Both the position numbers and the translations under genes were made by a program. The notes beneath the pieces are model-generated. The model worked only from the letters and a program-made list of their open reading frames with translations. It did not search any database and was not told the origin of the DNA. 52,322 nucleotides of DNA from a virus. Below, in pieces: positions 25,912 through 34,892 of the stretch (position 1 is the first letter of the stretch; the number at the start of each line of letters is the position of its first letter). The stretch spans positions 1-52,322 of IMG/VR virus record IMGVR_UViG_3300011113_000545; one strand, written 5' to 3'.

Positions 25912-27477
25912 ATGGCAAAACCTTTAGAAAATGTGCTGATAAAAAAGCCAAATATGCGGGAAAGCTACACCGAACAACAACTTCGAGAAGTTATTCAGTG
26001 TGCAGATCCTGTAACAGGTCCGCAATATTTTCTTGACAATTATTTTTACATTCAACATCCCACCAGGGGACGTATGCTCTATCGTCCTTTTGATTATCAA
26101 CGCAGGCTAGTAGACACTTATCATAATTATAGATACAGTATAAGTCTCATGCCTCGCCAAACAGGAAAATCCACTACGGCTGCAGGGTATTTGCTTTGGT
26201 ATGCTATGTTTGTGCCTGATAGCACGATTTTGGTAGCAGCACACAAATATACCGGATCCCAAGAAATTATGCAGCGTATTCGTTATGCATACGAAAGCGT
26301 GCCAGACTATATTCGAGCAGGAGTTACAAGTTACAACAAAGGCAGTATAGATTTTGACAACGGATCTCGTATAGTCAGCGCCACTACTACAGAAAATACA
26401 GGTCGTGGTATGAGTATATCATTACTATACTGCGACGAGTTTGCATTCGTTCGACCAACCATTGCCAGTGAATTTTGGACTTCTATTAGTCCTACATTAG
26501 CAACCGGCGGTAAATGTATCATCACCAGCACACCTAACAGCGACGAAGATCAATTTGCTCAAATTTGGAGGCAAGCAAACAAGTGCATCGATGAATACGG
26601 TAATGAAACTGAATTAGGTGTTAACGGTTTTAGAGCCTACAGAAGTAAATGGCAGGAACATCCAGATAGAGATGATGTGTGGGCAGCTGAAATGCGGGCC
26701 CAACTCGGGGAAGAACGTTTCCGCAGAGAAATGGAGTGCGAATTCATCATATATGATGAGACACTAATTAATCCTATTTTTCTAACAGAAATGGCTGGCA
26801 TCGATCCTTTAATAAAACAAGGTCAAGTACGTTGGTATAAAAAGCCCGAACAAGGAAACGTGTATATTGTTGCACTAGATCCTAGTTTAGGCACCGGCGG
26901 CGATCCAGCGGCGATCCAAGTACTTGAATTGCCTAGTATGAAACAAATAGCAGAATGGCAGCATAATAAAACACCAGTTCAAACTCAAATTAAAATTTTA
27001 TCTGAGATTACAAAAACCTTAGTCGAATCTACAAAATCTAACAATGATGTTTATTACAGTGTTGAAAACAATACCTTAGGTGAGGCTGCTTTGGTAGCTA
27101 TAAGTGAATTTGGTGAAGAAAATATTAAAGGTATGTTTTTAAGTGAGCCTAAAAAACAGGGATCTAGTAGAGTATACCGAAAAGGTTTCACTACTACCAA
27201 CAAATCAAAATTATCTGCTTGTGCTAAGTTAAAAAATTTAATCGAAACCAGAAAATTACACATTGCCAGTAAAGCTCTTGTAAGCGAATTAAAAACTTTT
27301 ATTGCATCAGGCAGCGGATATGCAGCGAAACTCGGGGAAACAGATGATTTGGTTATGTCGTTGATTCTCGCTGTCAGAATGGCAGTGTTCTTAAGAGAAT
27401 TTGACCCAAACTTGGACGAAAAACTAAAAGACGACAGGGACGACATAATAATGCCAATGCCCTTCATAATGATTTGA
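25912..27477 (+). CDS. 17: Terminase large subunit gp17
   Basis: 521 aa. Packaging motor and headful nuclease. Walker A region SLMPRQTGKST (K86), Walker B LLYCDEFAF (D175, E176), coupling motif ITSTPNS, and the RNase H-like nuclease domain beginning VALDPSLGTGGDP (D323) with ETDDLVMS near the C-terminus. All catalytic residues look intact. Length is near the 610-aa T4 protein minus its N-terminal extension. Confidence 0.95.
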   Translation: MAKPLENVLIKKPNMRESYTEQQLREVIQCADPVTGPQYFLDNYFYIQHPTRGRMLYRPFDYQRRLVDTYHNYRYSISLMPRQTGKSTTAAGYLLWYAMFVPDSTILVAAHKYTGSQEIMQRIRYAYESVPDYIRAGVTSYNKGSIDFDNGSRIVSATTTENTGRGMSISLLYCDEFAFVRPTIASEFWTSISPTLATGGKCIITSTPNSDEDQFAQIWRQANKCIDEYGNETELGVNGFRAYRSKWQEHPDRDDVWAAEMRAQLGEERFRREMECEFIIYDETLINPIFLTEMAGIDPLIKQGQVRWYKKPEQGNVYIVALDPSLGTGGDPAAIQVLELPSMKQIAEWQHNKTPVQTQIKILSEITKTLVESTKSNNDVYYSVENNTLGEAALVAISEFGEENIKGMFLSEPKKQGSSRVYRKGFTTTNKSKLSACAKLKNLIETRKLHIASKALVSELKTFIASGSGYAAKLGETDDLVMSLILAVRMAVFLREFDPNLDEKLKDDRDDIIMPMPFIMI

Positions 27478-27488
27478 TAACCTTTTAG

Positions 27489-27496
27489 CATAAATA
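27489..27496 (+). promoter_or_regulatory. T4-like late promoter
   Basis: CATAAATA, 8 nt before the ATG at 27504. Confidence 0.6.
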
Positions 27497-27503
27497 TAAT
27501 ACT

Positions 27504-28970
27504 ATGATTGAAATTGAAAAAGTAGCTGAAAATTTATTTGACAAGATTCGCAGCCGATTTGACTCTGTTAACATCGGGGACGAAAACGCTAAAGCCACAC
27601 TGGACCCTTCCTTGGCCAGATTTTTTAATTTCGATTATACTAAAGATGGCAAAGAGTTTGGAAACATAACAGTCAGTCTGGTGGATGACAACAATCTCAA
27701 AGTTTATTTTGATAAAGAGATCGATAAAGGCATGACCCCAGAAGAAAAAAAAGTATGGTATACTTTTTTAAAAAATTTAAGACTTTTTGCTAAAAGAAAT
27801 TTGTTAACTTTCGACATCAGAGACATTGCTAAAAGTGGATTAAATTTGCGAGATCTGAAACATGCTAATAAAAATGCAGAAGTATTGAACAAAGATGATA
27901 TCCGCGTAACAGAAAGTAAGCAATACGGAACAAGTCGCAGTAGTTATGAACTTTACGACAATGTAAAAATTATAGCCAGACACAGCAAGCCGATTGTAGA
28001 CGAAACTCGTCCCGGTGCAAGAAGCCGAAATATACAGGCATTCTACATCGAGAATTCCTTGGGCGAAAGATTTAGATTGCCCGAAGGCACTACATTTAAT
28101 GGTGCAAGAGCATACGCCCGCCACGTAAAAAACAATGGCGCAATACACGACGATTTTGGACAACATATAACTAAAATTATTAAAGAGATGTCGTCTTTGA
28201 AATTATTTGTTCGAAACATGCGTGGTAGGACATTTGAAGACATCGAAACGTCTCAGATGGTAGAAAGCGCCATTGATCATTATGGTAAATTACATCGAGA
28301 CTTATTTACTATACGAGGTCAGCGCGGGTACGAACAGTATAAATCATTGTGGCAACCAGAAATAATGGATGAGGACCAATTTGACATCGACGAACTTCGT
28401 GAACGATTTGTTCGCAAAGTATTTGATGACAGATTAATGGATGCATTGCCTGTGGTTCGCCGAGCATATATGCAAAGAAAAAATGCAGTGTCGGACGAAT
28501 TCGAATCATGGGCTAACGGTATAATTGAAAATATTGGTAATACTATAGACAATCAAAACAAAAAACATGCTAGCTTAAAGCTAGACGTTGAAGAAGACGC
28601 AGAGGATGACAACGGCAACACAGACAGCCCGTTTGCAAACAGCTTAACTTCGGCAGATTCGGATGGCAATGTAATAGACGGCGACGCAGAAGATGAACAA
28701 CTAGTTCAACTTTTTCAAGAGCATGGGTTCGAATTTAGATTCAGCGACGGGGTATATTATTTCGAAAGTCGAGAAGAACTAGAACGAGCCAAGGATATCA
28801 TAGCAGCATGGGATCCACATTTTGAATTCCCTCGTATGGGAGTTTATGAATATGGGTATGGCAGCTACGGAAGTACCACTGCTGATAGAGAAATTGGTAG
28901 CTATAGCAATGGTGTAATGGAAGAACTAGAAACCAATCTTCTCAAACAACTAGCTGGTATTACCAAATAA
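27504..28970 (+). CDS. Conserved phage hypothetical protein
   Basis: 488 aa, acidic and charged. N-terminal ~110 residues form a compact helical/beta domain (TPEEKKVWYTFLKNLRLFAK), then a Lys/Arg-rich middle with NIQAFYIENSLGERFRLPEG, and an acidic linker around residues 365-410 (VEEDAEDDNGNTDS). The C-terminal ~80 residues contain DGVYYFESREELERAKDIIA. I recognise this as a conserved gene of uncultured T4-like phages, without a function. Lies between gp17 and gp32. Confidence 0.78.
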   Translation: MIEIEKVAENLFDKIRSRFDSVNIGDENAKATLDPSLARFFNFDYTKDGKEFGNITVSLVDDNNLKVYFDKEIDKGMTPEEKKVWYTFLKNLRLFAKRNLLTFDIRDIAKSGLNLRDLKHANKNAEVLNKDDIRVTESKQYGTSRSSYELYDNVKIIARHSKPIVDETRPGARSRNIQAFYIENSLGERFRLPEGTTFNGARAYARHVKNNGAIHDDFGQHITKIIKEMSSLKLFVRNMRGRTFEDIETSQMVESAIDHYGKLHRDLFTIRGQRGYEQYKSLWQPEIMDEDQFDIDELRERFVRKVFDDRLMDALPVVRRAYMQRKNAVSDEFESWANGIIENIGNTIDNQNKKHASLKLDVEEDAEDDNGNTDSPFANSLTSADSDGNVIDGDAEDEQLVQLFQEHGFEFRFSDGVYYFESREELERAKDIIAAWDPHFEFPRMGVYEYGYGSYGSTTADREIGSYSNGVMEELETNLLKQLAGITK

Positions 28971-29034
28971 CTTGAATTCTATCTCTGGCACAGTTATACT
29001 TTAATTGTGCTAAACAAAAATTTCACTTTTAGTG

Positions 29035-29064
29035 TTGACAGACTAAATACAATTGTTATATACT
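29035..29064 (+). promoter_or_regulatory. Sigma70-like promoter before gp32
   Basis: TTGACA at 29035-29040 with a TATATA/TATACT -10 region at 29057-29064 (16-18 nt spacing). Confidence 0.6.
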
Positions 29065-29079
29065 GCAACGGTGCAGTAT
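29060..29079 (+). promoter_or_regulatory. Perfect palindrome in gp32 leader
   Basis: 8-bp inverted repeat ATACTGCA / TGCAGTAT around ACGG, overlapping the -10 region and 49 nt before the gp32 ATG. It could be an operator or an RNA hairpin for autogenous control; T4 gp32 represses its own translation through its leader. Confidence 0.55.
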
Positions 29080-29127
29080 GTATCTAGGCACAACAAAGAC
29101 CATCTTAAATCATATAGGAGAAACATT

Positions 29128-30117
29128 ATGGCAACATCTTTAGCAGAAATTCGCGCAAAATTGCAAGCGCAGGAAAGCAAAGGCCAAGGCGGCCAATCAG
29201 GCGGTGACAATGGCATTTATGCCCATTGGAACATCCCAGAAGGTACTACAGCTCGTGTACGATTCCTTCCAGATGCAAATACCAAAAACACTTTTTTCTG
29301 GGTCGAACGACTAATGATTAAACTGCCATTCGCGGGTATCAAAGGCCAGGTAGACAGCAAGCCAACATTCGTACAAGTTCCTTGTGTTGAAATGTGGGGC
29401 GAAGCATGTCCAATCTTGGCAGAAGTGCGTACTTGGTTCAAAGACAAAAGTCTTGAAGAAATGGGTCGTAAATATTGGAAGAAGAAATCTTATCTATTCC
29501 AAGGTTTTGTTCGCGATAATCCATTGAGTGACGACAAGTCAACTGACAATCCGATCCGTCGTTTTATTATTAGCCCTCAGATTTTTAATCTGGTAAAAAA
29601 TGCACTCATGGATCCAGAGTTGGAAAATCTTCCCACCGACTACGAAGGTGGTCTTGACTTCAATATCAAGAAAACCAGTAAAGGCGGATACGCTGATTAC
29701 AACACCAGTACTTGGGCTCGTAAAGAAAGTGCTCTGACTCAAGCCGAACTTGAAGCAGTAGAAAAGTTTGGATTGTATAATCTGGCAGACTTTTTGCCCA
29801 AAAAGCCCAGTGATGCTGAACTAAAAATCATCAAAGAAATGTTCGAAGCCAGTGTAAACGGTGAACCCTTTGACGCAGACAAATGGAGTGCTTATTACAA
29901 GCCAGCTGGAATGGCTGCTACTGCTAGTAGCAGTAAATCCGATGACGATCATGCATCTGTTGCGAAACCTGTAGCTCGTCCGGCACCTGCGGCAACACAG
30001 GATGATCCTCCTTTCGAAGTGGACGAGCCAGAAGTCACTGCACCAGTAGCAGCAGCTAAACCTGCTAGTCAACGTGCTGAGGATATTTTGGCAATGATTC
30101 GTAATCGTCAAAAGTAA
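29128..30117 (+). CDS. 32: Single-stranded DNA-binding protein gp32
   Basis: 329 aa from ATG 29128 with AGGAG upstream; a longer frame from 29053 is rejected because it covers the promoter. Matches T4-like gp32: basic N-terminal LAEIRAK region, core HWNIPEGTTARVRFLPD, WVERLMIKLPF, a Cys-rich zinc patch VPCVEMWGEACPI, and an acidic, Ala/Pro-rich C-terminus for protein contacts. Binds ssDNA in replication and recombination; next to UvsX and UvsY as in other T4-like phages. Confidence 0.93.
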   Translation: MATSLAEIRAKLQAQESKGQGGQSGGDNGIYAHWNIPEGTTARVRFLPDANTKNTFFWVERLMIKLPFAGIKGQVDSKPTFVQVPCVEMWGEACPILAEVRTWFKDKSLEEMGRKYWKKKSYLFQGFVRDNPLSDDKSTDNPIRRFIISPQIFNLVKNALMDPELENLPTDYEGGLDFNIKKTSKGGYADYNTSTWARKESALTQAELEAVEKFGLYNLADFLPKKPSDAELKIIKEMFEASVNGEPFDADKWSAYYKPAGMAATASSSKSDDDHASVAKPVARPAPAATQDDPPFEVDEPEVTAPVAAAKPASQRAEDILAMIRNRQK

Positions 30118-30138
30118 TAAAAATCTTTTGATTGATCT

Positions 30139-31032
30139 ATGCGAATTAAGCTAGTGTTCGAGCACAGCGGGGACGAACTAGAGTTCGTCCCTATTAATCA
30201 TGAAGTTGTGGAATATTATCTTGATCATTTGGATAAAAATAATCTTAATGACTTCTCGACATACGATTCAACCTATAACTATATTTCTCGAACCATCAAT
30301 GAATTACAGAAGTCGATTAGTGTTTCAAACGAGTTTATACAAAAATTAACTGGCAAAAAGTTCGATGAGTATTCAGAATTCGAATGTCTTGATCAGTATG
30401 TTTTAAACAAGATACACTCGCAATGGGTTAATATCCAAACCGTTAATTATAGTATTCAAGAATACAGAAGTAATGGCAATTGTTCAAAAAATAACGAGAT
30501 AGATGAAAAATTACATCACGGGTTGCCAGATGAAATATCAGTAATACCACTGTTTCAATGTTTGAATATATTAGAATTATCACACACATATCTTCAAATT
30601 AACGAAAATGTGCATATTCTTGAAGAGTCTTTCAACTCCATTAAATTTTTCAATGGCAGTCATTTTTCTATCTCGAATCCTTTCTCTAAGTTTTTGTTAT
30701 CTAACGATATTTGTAGTTTAAGGATAGCATTTAATCATCGTGGAAGAACTCTGTATAATAAGTTTCTCAACTTCGATGATAAATTAGAGCATCGAGACGA
30801 AAACTCTTATGATCAGTTGCTAGGGTTTGTTAGTTTGCATTTATGTCGCCCGCAAACTATTAATCTAAGTTCGGAATATGTAAATTGGTGTAAGGAACGA
30901 AATGTAATTCCGTCTGGAAACTTTTTAAATATCGGAAATCTAGTAGATATTCAAAATAAATTAACTGAATATAGACAGGTTGTATATAGAAATCTTAAAA
31001 ACAACAACAAATTTAAATTATTAAAAGGATAA
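30139..31032 (+). CDS. Hypothetical protein between gp32 and UvsX
   Basis: 297 aa, unrecognised. AT-rich, Asn/Leu/Tyr-rich, with no recognisable motif. Features: FEHSGDELEFVPINHEVVEYY at the N-terminus and CRPQTINLSSEYVNWCKE near the end. Its conserved location between two replication genes suggests a replication/recombination accessory, but that is context only. Starts 21 nt after gp32 and ends 5 nt before uvsX. Confidence 0.7.
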   Translation: MRIKLVFEHSGDELEFVPINHEVVEYYLDHLDKNNLNDFSTYDSTYNYISRTINELQKSISVSNEFIQKLTGKKFDEYSEFECLDQYVLNKIHSQWVNIQTVNYSIQEYRSNGNCSKNNEIDEKLHHGLPDEISVIPLFQCLNILELSHTYLQINENVHILEESFNSIKFFNGSHFSISNPFSKFLLSNDICSLRIAFNHRGRTLYNKFLNFDDKLEHRDENSYDQLLGFVSLHLCRPQTINLSSEYVNWCKERNVIPSGNFLNIGNLVDIQNKLTEYRQVVYRNLKNNNKFKLLKG

Positions 31033-31037
31033 ACATT

Positions 31038-32105
31038 ATGGCAAATAAACCATTTGACTTAAGCAAATTTAGAAAAAGTATTACAAAAAGCATTGACGGC
31101 ATCAGCGTGGGATTCAGGGATCCTGACACATGGATTTCTACAAACAACTATGCACTAAATTATCTTATCAGCGGAGACTTTAACAAGGGAATCCCCATGG
31201 GCAAGGTTACTGTATTTGCAGGAGAATCCGGCGCAGGTAAGAGTTTTATTTGTTCCGGCAATCTTGTTAAAAACGCCCAACAGCAAGGCATTTATGTTAT
31301 CTTAATTGACACTGAAAATGCACTAGATGAAGCATGGTTACACGCCCTTGGCGTTGATACATCAGAAGATAAACTATTAAAGCTGAACATGGCAATGATT
31401 GATGATGTTGCTAAAATGATCAGCGAATTTGTTAAAGAATATAAAACATTACCAGAAGCAGAAAGACCCAAGGTGTTATTTGTGTTAGACAGTTTGGGGA
31501 TGTTGCTAACACCCACTGATGTTAATCAATTTGATGCAGGTGACCTTAAAGGTGACATGGGTCGAAAACCCAAAGCTCTAACTGCCTTAGTTCGTAACTG
31601 TGTTAATATGTTTGGTGATTTGAATATTGGACTCGTTGCAACGAATCATACTTACGCTAGCCAGGACATGTTTGATCCCGACGATAAAATTTCAGGCGGC
31701 CAAGGCTTTATCTATGCAAGCTCAATTGTTGTTGCTATGCGTAAACTTAAACTTAAAGAGGACGAAGACGGCAACAAAATCAGCGAAGTTAAAGGTATTC
31801 GTGCCAGCTGCAAGATTATGAAAACTCGTTACGCCAAACCTTTTGAAAGTGTACAGGTTAAAATTCCCTATGAAACTGGTATGAATCCTTATAGCGGTCT
31901 GGTTGATATGTTTGAAGCTAAAGGTTTATTATCCAAAGAAGGCAATAGCCTTAAATATACTCTAGCAGACGGCGTAGTTATTAAACAATTTCGTAAAGCA
32001 TGGGAGCGAAACGAAAATAACAGTTTAGATAACGTAATGGCGGATTATATTAAAAATCCCCATCAAAAATTGTCTGTTGAAGATGAACAGGAAATCGAAG
32101 AATGA
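31038..32105 (+). CDS. uvsX: UvsX RecA-like recombinase
   Basis: 355 aa. RecA/UvsX core: Walker A GESGAGKS at residues 62-69, Walker B VLFVLDSLGMLL, L2-like NHTYASQDMFDPDDKISGG. It forms filaments on ssDNA with UvsY, displacing gp32. Strong SD AAAGGAT. Its stop overlaps the next ATG (ATGA at 32102), forming a unit with a small gene. Confidence 0.95.
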   Translation: MANKPFDLSKFRKSITKSIDGISVGFRDPDTWISTNNYALNYLISGDFNKGIPMGKVTVFAGESGAGKSFICSGNLVKNAQQQGIYVILIDTENALDEAWLHALGVDTSEDKLLKLNMAMIDDVAKMISEFVKEYKTLPEAERPKVLFVLDSLGMLLTPTDVNQFDAGDLKGDMGRKPKALTALVRNCVNMFGDLNIGLVATNHTYASQDMFDPDDKISGGQGFIYASSIVVAMRKLKLKEDEDGNKISEVKGIRASCKIMKTRYAKPFESVQVKIPYETGMNPYSGLVDMFEAKGLLSKEGNSLKYTLADGVVIKQFRKAWERNENNSLDNVMADYIKNPHQKLSVEDEQEIEE

Positions 32106-32332
32106 CAATTGACACAGAGTTATTGGGCGAAGTTTATTCGACACTTAAACAATATATACCTCAAAAAGATAGACAAGAAGCCAGCGATAATCTAATGAGT
32201 ATATTAGTTGACTTATTGGGTGACATAGAACTTAAAGAGTTCAGTGGTATTGACAGCTATACTAAACGTAGTTACGACGAATATGCCGGCAATCTATTAG
32301 ATGAAGAAGATCAGGACGATTACGAAGAGTAA
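32102..32332 (+). CDS. Small acidic hypothetical protein
   Basis: 76 aa, ATGA-coupled to uvsX. Acidic (LLDEEDQDDYEE tail), helical N-terminal half. Similar short acidic genes follow uvsX in several aquatic T4-like phages; no function known to me. Confidence 0.72.
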   Translation: MTIDTELLGEVYSTLKQYIPQKDRQEASDNLMSILVDLLGDIELKEFSGIDSYTKRSYDEYAGNLLDEEDQDDYEE

Positions 32333-32341
32333 TAACTGAGT

Positions 32342-33586
32342 ATGCCAAAATATTTTCCAATAAAAACAGATACGTCATGCAGATTAAAATGGGCATGGAG
32401 TACAATTTATTTAAACAGTGGAAAAACATCATCGTGTCATAGAGCAAGTCAAAGTTCTATAGATGTATCAAATTTTGAAAATTTTCATAATACAACTGAG
32501 AAGCTAAGTGCTCGGGCTGAAATGTTAGAAGGCAAGTGGCCAACTGGTACTTGTGAGTATTGTAAAAGTATAGAAGAATCTGGTGGAATAAGCGACAGGA
32601 TGTTTCAAAATCAAATACCGGAAATATATCCTAAGGTACTAGATAGCAATCCTAATAAACTTGATGTTCAGCCAGTTATTTTAGAAGTATTTTTTTCTAA
32701 TGCCTGCAATTTAAAATGTGTGTACTGTAATGGTTCGTTTAGTTCTGCCATACAAGCAGAAGATAATAAATTTGGCGGTAGTATAATTACACGTCTGAAT
32801 AACATCGATTCGGGTAATTATAAAGAACTTGTACCTCTATTTTGGAAATGGTTTAAAGAAAATAGCACATCGCTGCTACGTTTGCAAATCGCAGGCGGTG
32901 AGCCATTTCTTCAAAAAGACTTTTTTTTATTGATTGAATATTTTGAATCAAACCCTCATCCGAACTTAGAATTTAATATTATTACAAATTTAAATATAAA
33001 AAATAATATAGTTAAAGACACTGCAACGAGACTTGCAAAATTATCAGCTGATGGAAAAGTTAAACGAGTAGACATACAAGTCAGCGTTGACTGTTGGGGT
33101 AAGAGTCAAGAGTATGTTCGTTCTGGATTTAATCATTTTCAATTTGATGAAAATATGAAAACAATAGTTGAACTAAAATATCTAAGAATTGGATTATTGT
33201 CGACTATATGTTCATTGACTATACACGACATGGAACATCTGGCGACGAAATATAAAGAGTGGAGTAAAAATAAAGAAATTTTTTGGTACATGCATTTAGT
33301 ACTGCCCGAAGACAGTATTTTTAGTCCTGTAAATTTTGATCTAAGCGTGTTCGAGCATTCATTGAATAATGTATATAAAGCTATTCCAAAAGATTCATGG
33401 GACCAGCAGCAAACTCTAAATGTATTGTCTGGAATTATAGAAAAGATAAAACAAAAATCAAATTCTAATTTAAAACTTCAACAAAATCTGATTTCTTACT
33501 TAGAGCAGAATGATTTACGCCGTGGACTAAATTGGAGAGAATATTTCCCATGGTTAGATAAAATGGTTAAAAATAATGTGGTATAA
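32342..33586 (+). CDS. Radical SAM protein with twitch-like C-terminus
   Basis: 414 aa. C122xxxC126xxC129 (NACNLKCVYCNG) binds the SAM-cleaving [4Fe-4S] cluster; GGEP motif (AGGEPFL) binds SAM. An N-terminal region has C13, C32 and C71xxC74 (CEYC), possibly for an extra cluster or peptide binding. A paralogue, minus strand, lies at 45850-47106. Such enzymes modify peptides, RNA or sugars; the product is unknown. It sits between uvsX and uvsY and overlaps uvsY by 11 nt. Confidence 0.82.
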   Translation: MPKYFPIKTDTSCRLKWAWSTIYLNSGKTSSCHRASQSSIDVSNFENFHNTTEKLSARAEMLEGKWPTGTCEYCKSIEESGGISDRMFQNQIPEIYPKVLDSNPNKLDVQPVILEVFFSNACNLKCVYCNGSFSSAIQAEDNKFGGSIITRLNNIDSGNYKELVPLFWKWFKENSTSLLRLQIAGGEPFLQKDFFLLIEYFESNPHPNLEFNIITNLNIKNNIVKDTATRLAKLSADGKVKRVDIQVSVDCWGKSQEYVRSGFNHFQFDENMKTIVELKYLRIGLLSTICSLTIHDMEHLATKYKEWSKNKEIFWYMHLVLPEDSIFSPVNFDLSVFEHSLNNVYKAIPKDSWDQQQTLNVLSGIIEKIKQKSNSNLKLQQNLISYLEQNDLRRGLNWREYFPWLDKMVKNNVV

Positions 33587-34028
33587 TCGAGTTGTTCAGG
33601 ATTTGGGTAACATACCTGCATTCATAATTCATTTTGAAAATGAACTAGCAGATGCCAAATTTGATTGTGCTATTAAAGGTCATTTAGAAAAAAATATTGC
33701 ATCACTGCCTGGTATAACCGAACTTCGATTTAATCAGTTACAGGAAATTGAAGCCATTCTTAATTATTTAAATATTCAATTACGTAAGATACGTAAAAAG
33801 CATTTTCAAAAATATTTAGAAAATTATCCCCGAGCATTAACTAGCAGAGACGCTGAAAAATATGTAGACGGCGAAGATGAAGTAATTGATTTTGAAACAA
33901 TCATCAATGAAGTCGCATTGGTTCGTAATAAATGGCTGGGCTTAATGAAAGGCTTGGAAAGTAAAAACTTTATGCTGGGTCATGTCAGTAGACTCAGAAC
34001 TGCAGGTATGGAAGATATTACCTTATAA
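33576..34028 (+). CDS. uvsY: Recombination mediator UvsY
   Basis: 150 aa, near T4 UvsY (137 aa). Pattern LEKNIASLPGITELRFNQLQ, IRKKHFQKYLENYPRALTSR, DAEKYVDGEDEVIDF and LMKGLESKNFMLGHVSRLRTAGMED matches UvsY of aquatic T4-like phages. UvsY loads UvsX on gp32-coated ssDNA. Overlap of 11 nt with the radical SAM gene, an insertion of an accessory gene into the recombination operon. Confidence 0.83.
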   Translation: MWYNRVVQDLGNIPAFIIHFENELADAKFDCAIKGHLEKNIASLPGITELRFNQLQEIEAILNYLNIQLRKIRKKHFQKYLENYPRALTSRDAEKYVDGEDEVIDFETIINEVALVRNKWLGLMKGLESKNFMLGHVSRLRTAGMEDITL

Positions 34029-34036
34029 GTAATTGT

Positions 34037-34798
34037 ATGAAAATTGTACTAGTAACAGGCGGATTTGATCCAATTCACAGCGGCCATATTGCTTATTTTG
34101 AAGAAGCGAAAAAATTAGGAGACCTACTAATAGTAGGTGTTAACAGCGATGCATGGTTAGAACGTAAAAAGGGCCGAGCATTTATGCCATGGTCAGAACG
34201 TGCAGCTATAGTTGATAATCTTAAAATGGTAGATTTTGTCTACGAATTCTACGACGATGACGGATCCAGTATAGACGCGATTAAGAGAGTTAGAGAAACT
34301 TACCCCGATGCAAAAATTATTTTTGCCAATGGGGGCGACCGTACTAAAGATAATATTCCTGAAATGTCTTGCCAAGATAATAACATAGAATTTGTTTTTG
34401 GTATTGGGGGTGAGGATAAACGCAATTCATCTAGCTGGATATTAGAAGAATGGAAAGCGCCTAAGACCTCCCGCGCTTGGGGGTATTACAGGATTCTGCA
34501 CACCTGTGGCCCAGGGGTTAAACTTAAAGAACTTACAGTAGCACCCAAGACTTGCCTAAGTATGCAGCGACATGAAAAACGTGCAGAATTTTGGTTCGTG
34601 GCCGAAGGGCAAGCAGCAGTGTATACGTTGGATTCAAGCACAGATCATGATTTAAAATGTAGTTTGGTAGCACATCAAAGCACATTCATTGATACTAATG
34701 AATGGCATATGCTGTGCAACGAAACTAATCAACCACTAAAGCTCATTGAAATTCAATACGGTGAAAATTGTATTGAGGAAGATATAGAACGAAAATAA
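34037..34798 (+). CDS. Cytidylyltransferase-cupin fusion
   Basis: 253 aa. N-terminal ~130 residues: HxGH motif H14-SG-H17, GGFDPIHSGH and SERAAIVDNL, an rfaE/glycerol-3-phosphate cytidylyltransferase-type nucleotidyltransferase. C-terminal ~110 residues: cupin of the phosphomannose isomerase type (RILHTCGPGVKLKELTV, RHEKRAEFWFVAEGQAAVYTL, EWHMLCNE). The fusion suggests production of an activated sugar or polyol phosphate for glycan or DNA decoration. Both halves keep expected motifs. Confidence 0.82.
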   Translation: MKIVLVTGGFDPIHSGHIAYFEEAKKLGDLLIVGVNSDAWLERKKGRAFMPWSERAAIVDNLKMVDFVYEFYDDDGSSIDAIKRVRETYPDAKIIFANGGDRTKDNIPEMSCQDNNIEFVFGIGGEDKRNSSSWILEEWKAPKTSRAWGYYRILHTCGPGVKLKELTVAPKTCLSMQRHEKRAEFWFVAEGQAAVYTLDSSTDHDLKCSLVAHQSTFIDTNEWHMLCNETNQPLKLIEIQYGENCIEEDIERK

Positions 34799-34799
34799 A

Positions 34800-34853
34800 T
34801 TACCTTTTAGGTAGTCTTCCGTAATTTACCCAATCCCAATCTTCATCAGTCAT
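34800..34853 (-). CDS. Micro-ORF candidate (17 aa)
   Basis: ATG at 34853-34851, peptide MTDEDWDWVNYGRLPKR, stop at 34800. It lies alone in the gap between the fusion gene and the next gene, with no clear Shine-Dalgarno. The amino-acid composition looks coding but could be chance. Confidence 0.25.
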   Translation of the reverse strand: MTDEDWDWVNYGRLPKR

Positions 34854-34878
34854 CGAATAAGTTCAAAATCGAGTAGAC

Positions 34879-34886
34879 ATAAATAC
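34879..34886 (+). promoter_or_regulatory. T4-like late promoter
   Basis: CATAAATA, 7 nt before the ATG at 34893. Confidence 0.55.
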
Positions 34887-34892
34887 ACTATT

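Noticed and set aside
10016-29000. Clamp-like CAGCAA motifs in coding DNA
   Set aside because: CAGCAA occurs many times in genes of the structural region, but never with the 7-bp stem at 3-nt spacing and the downstream partner.
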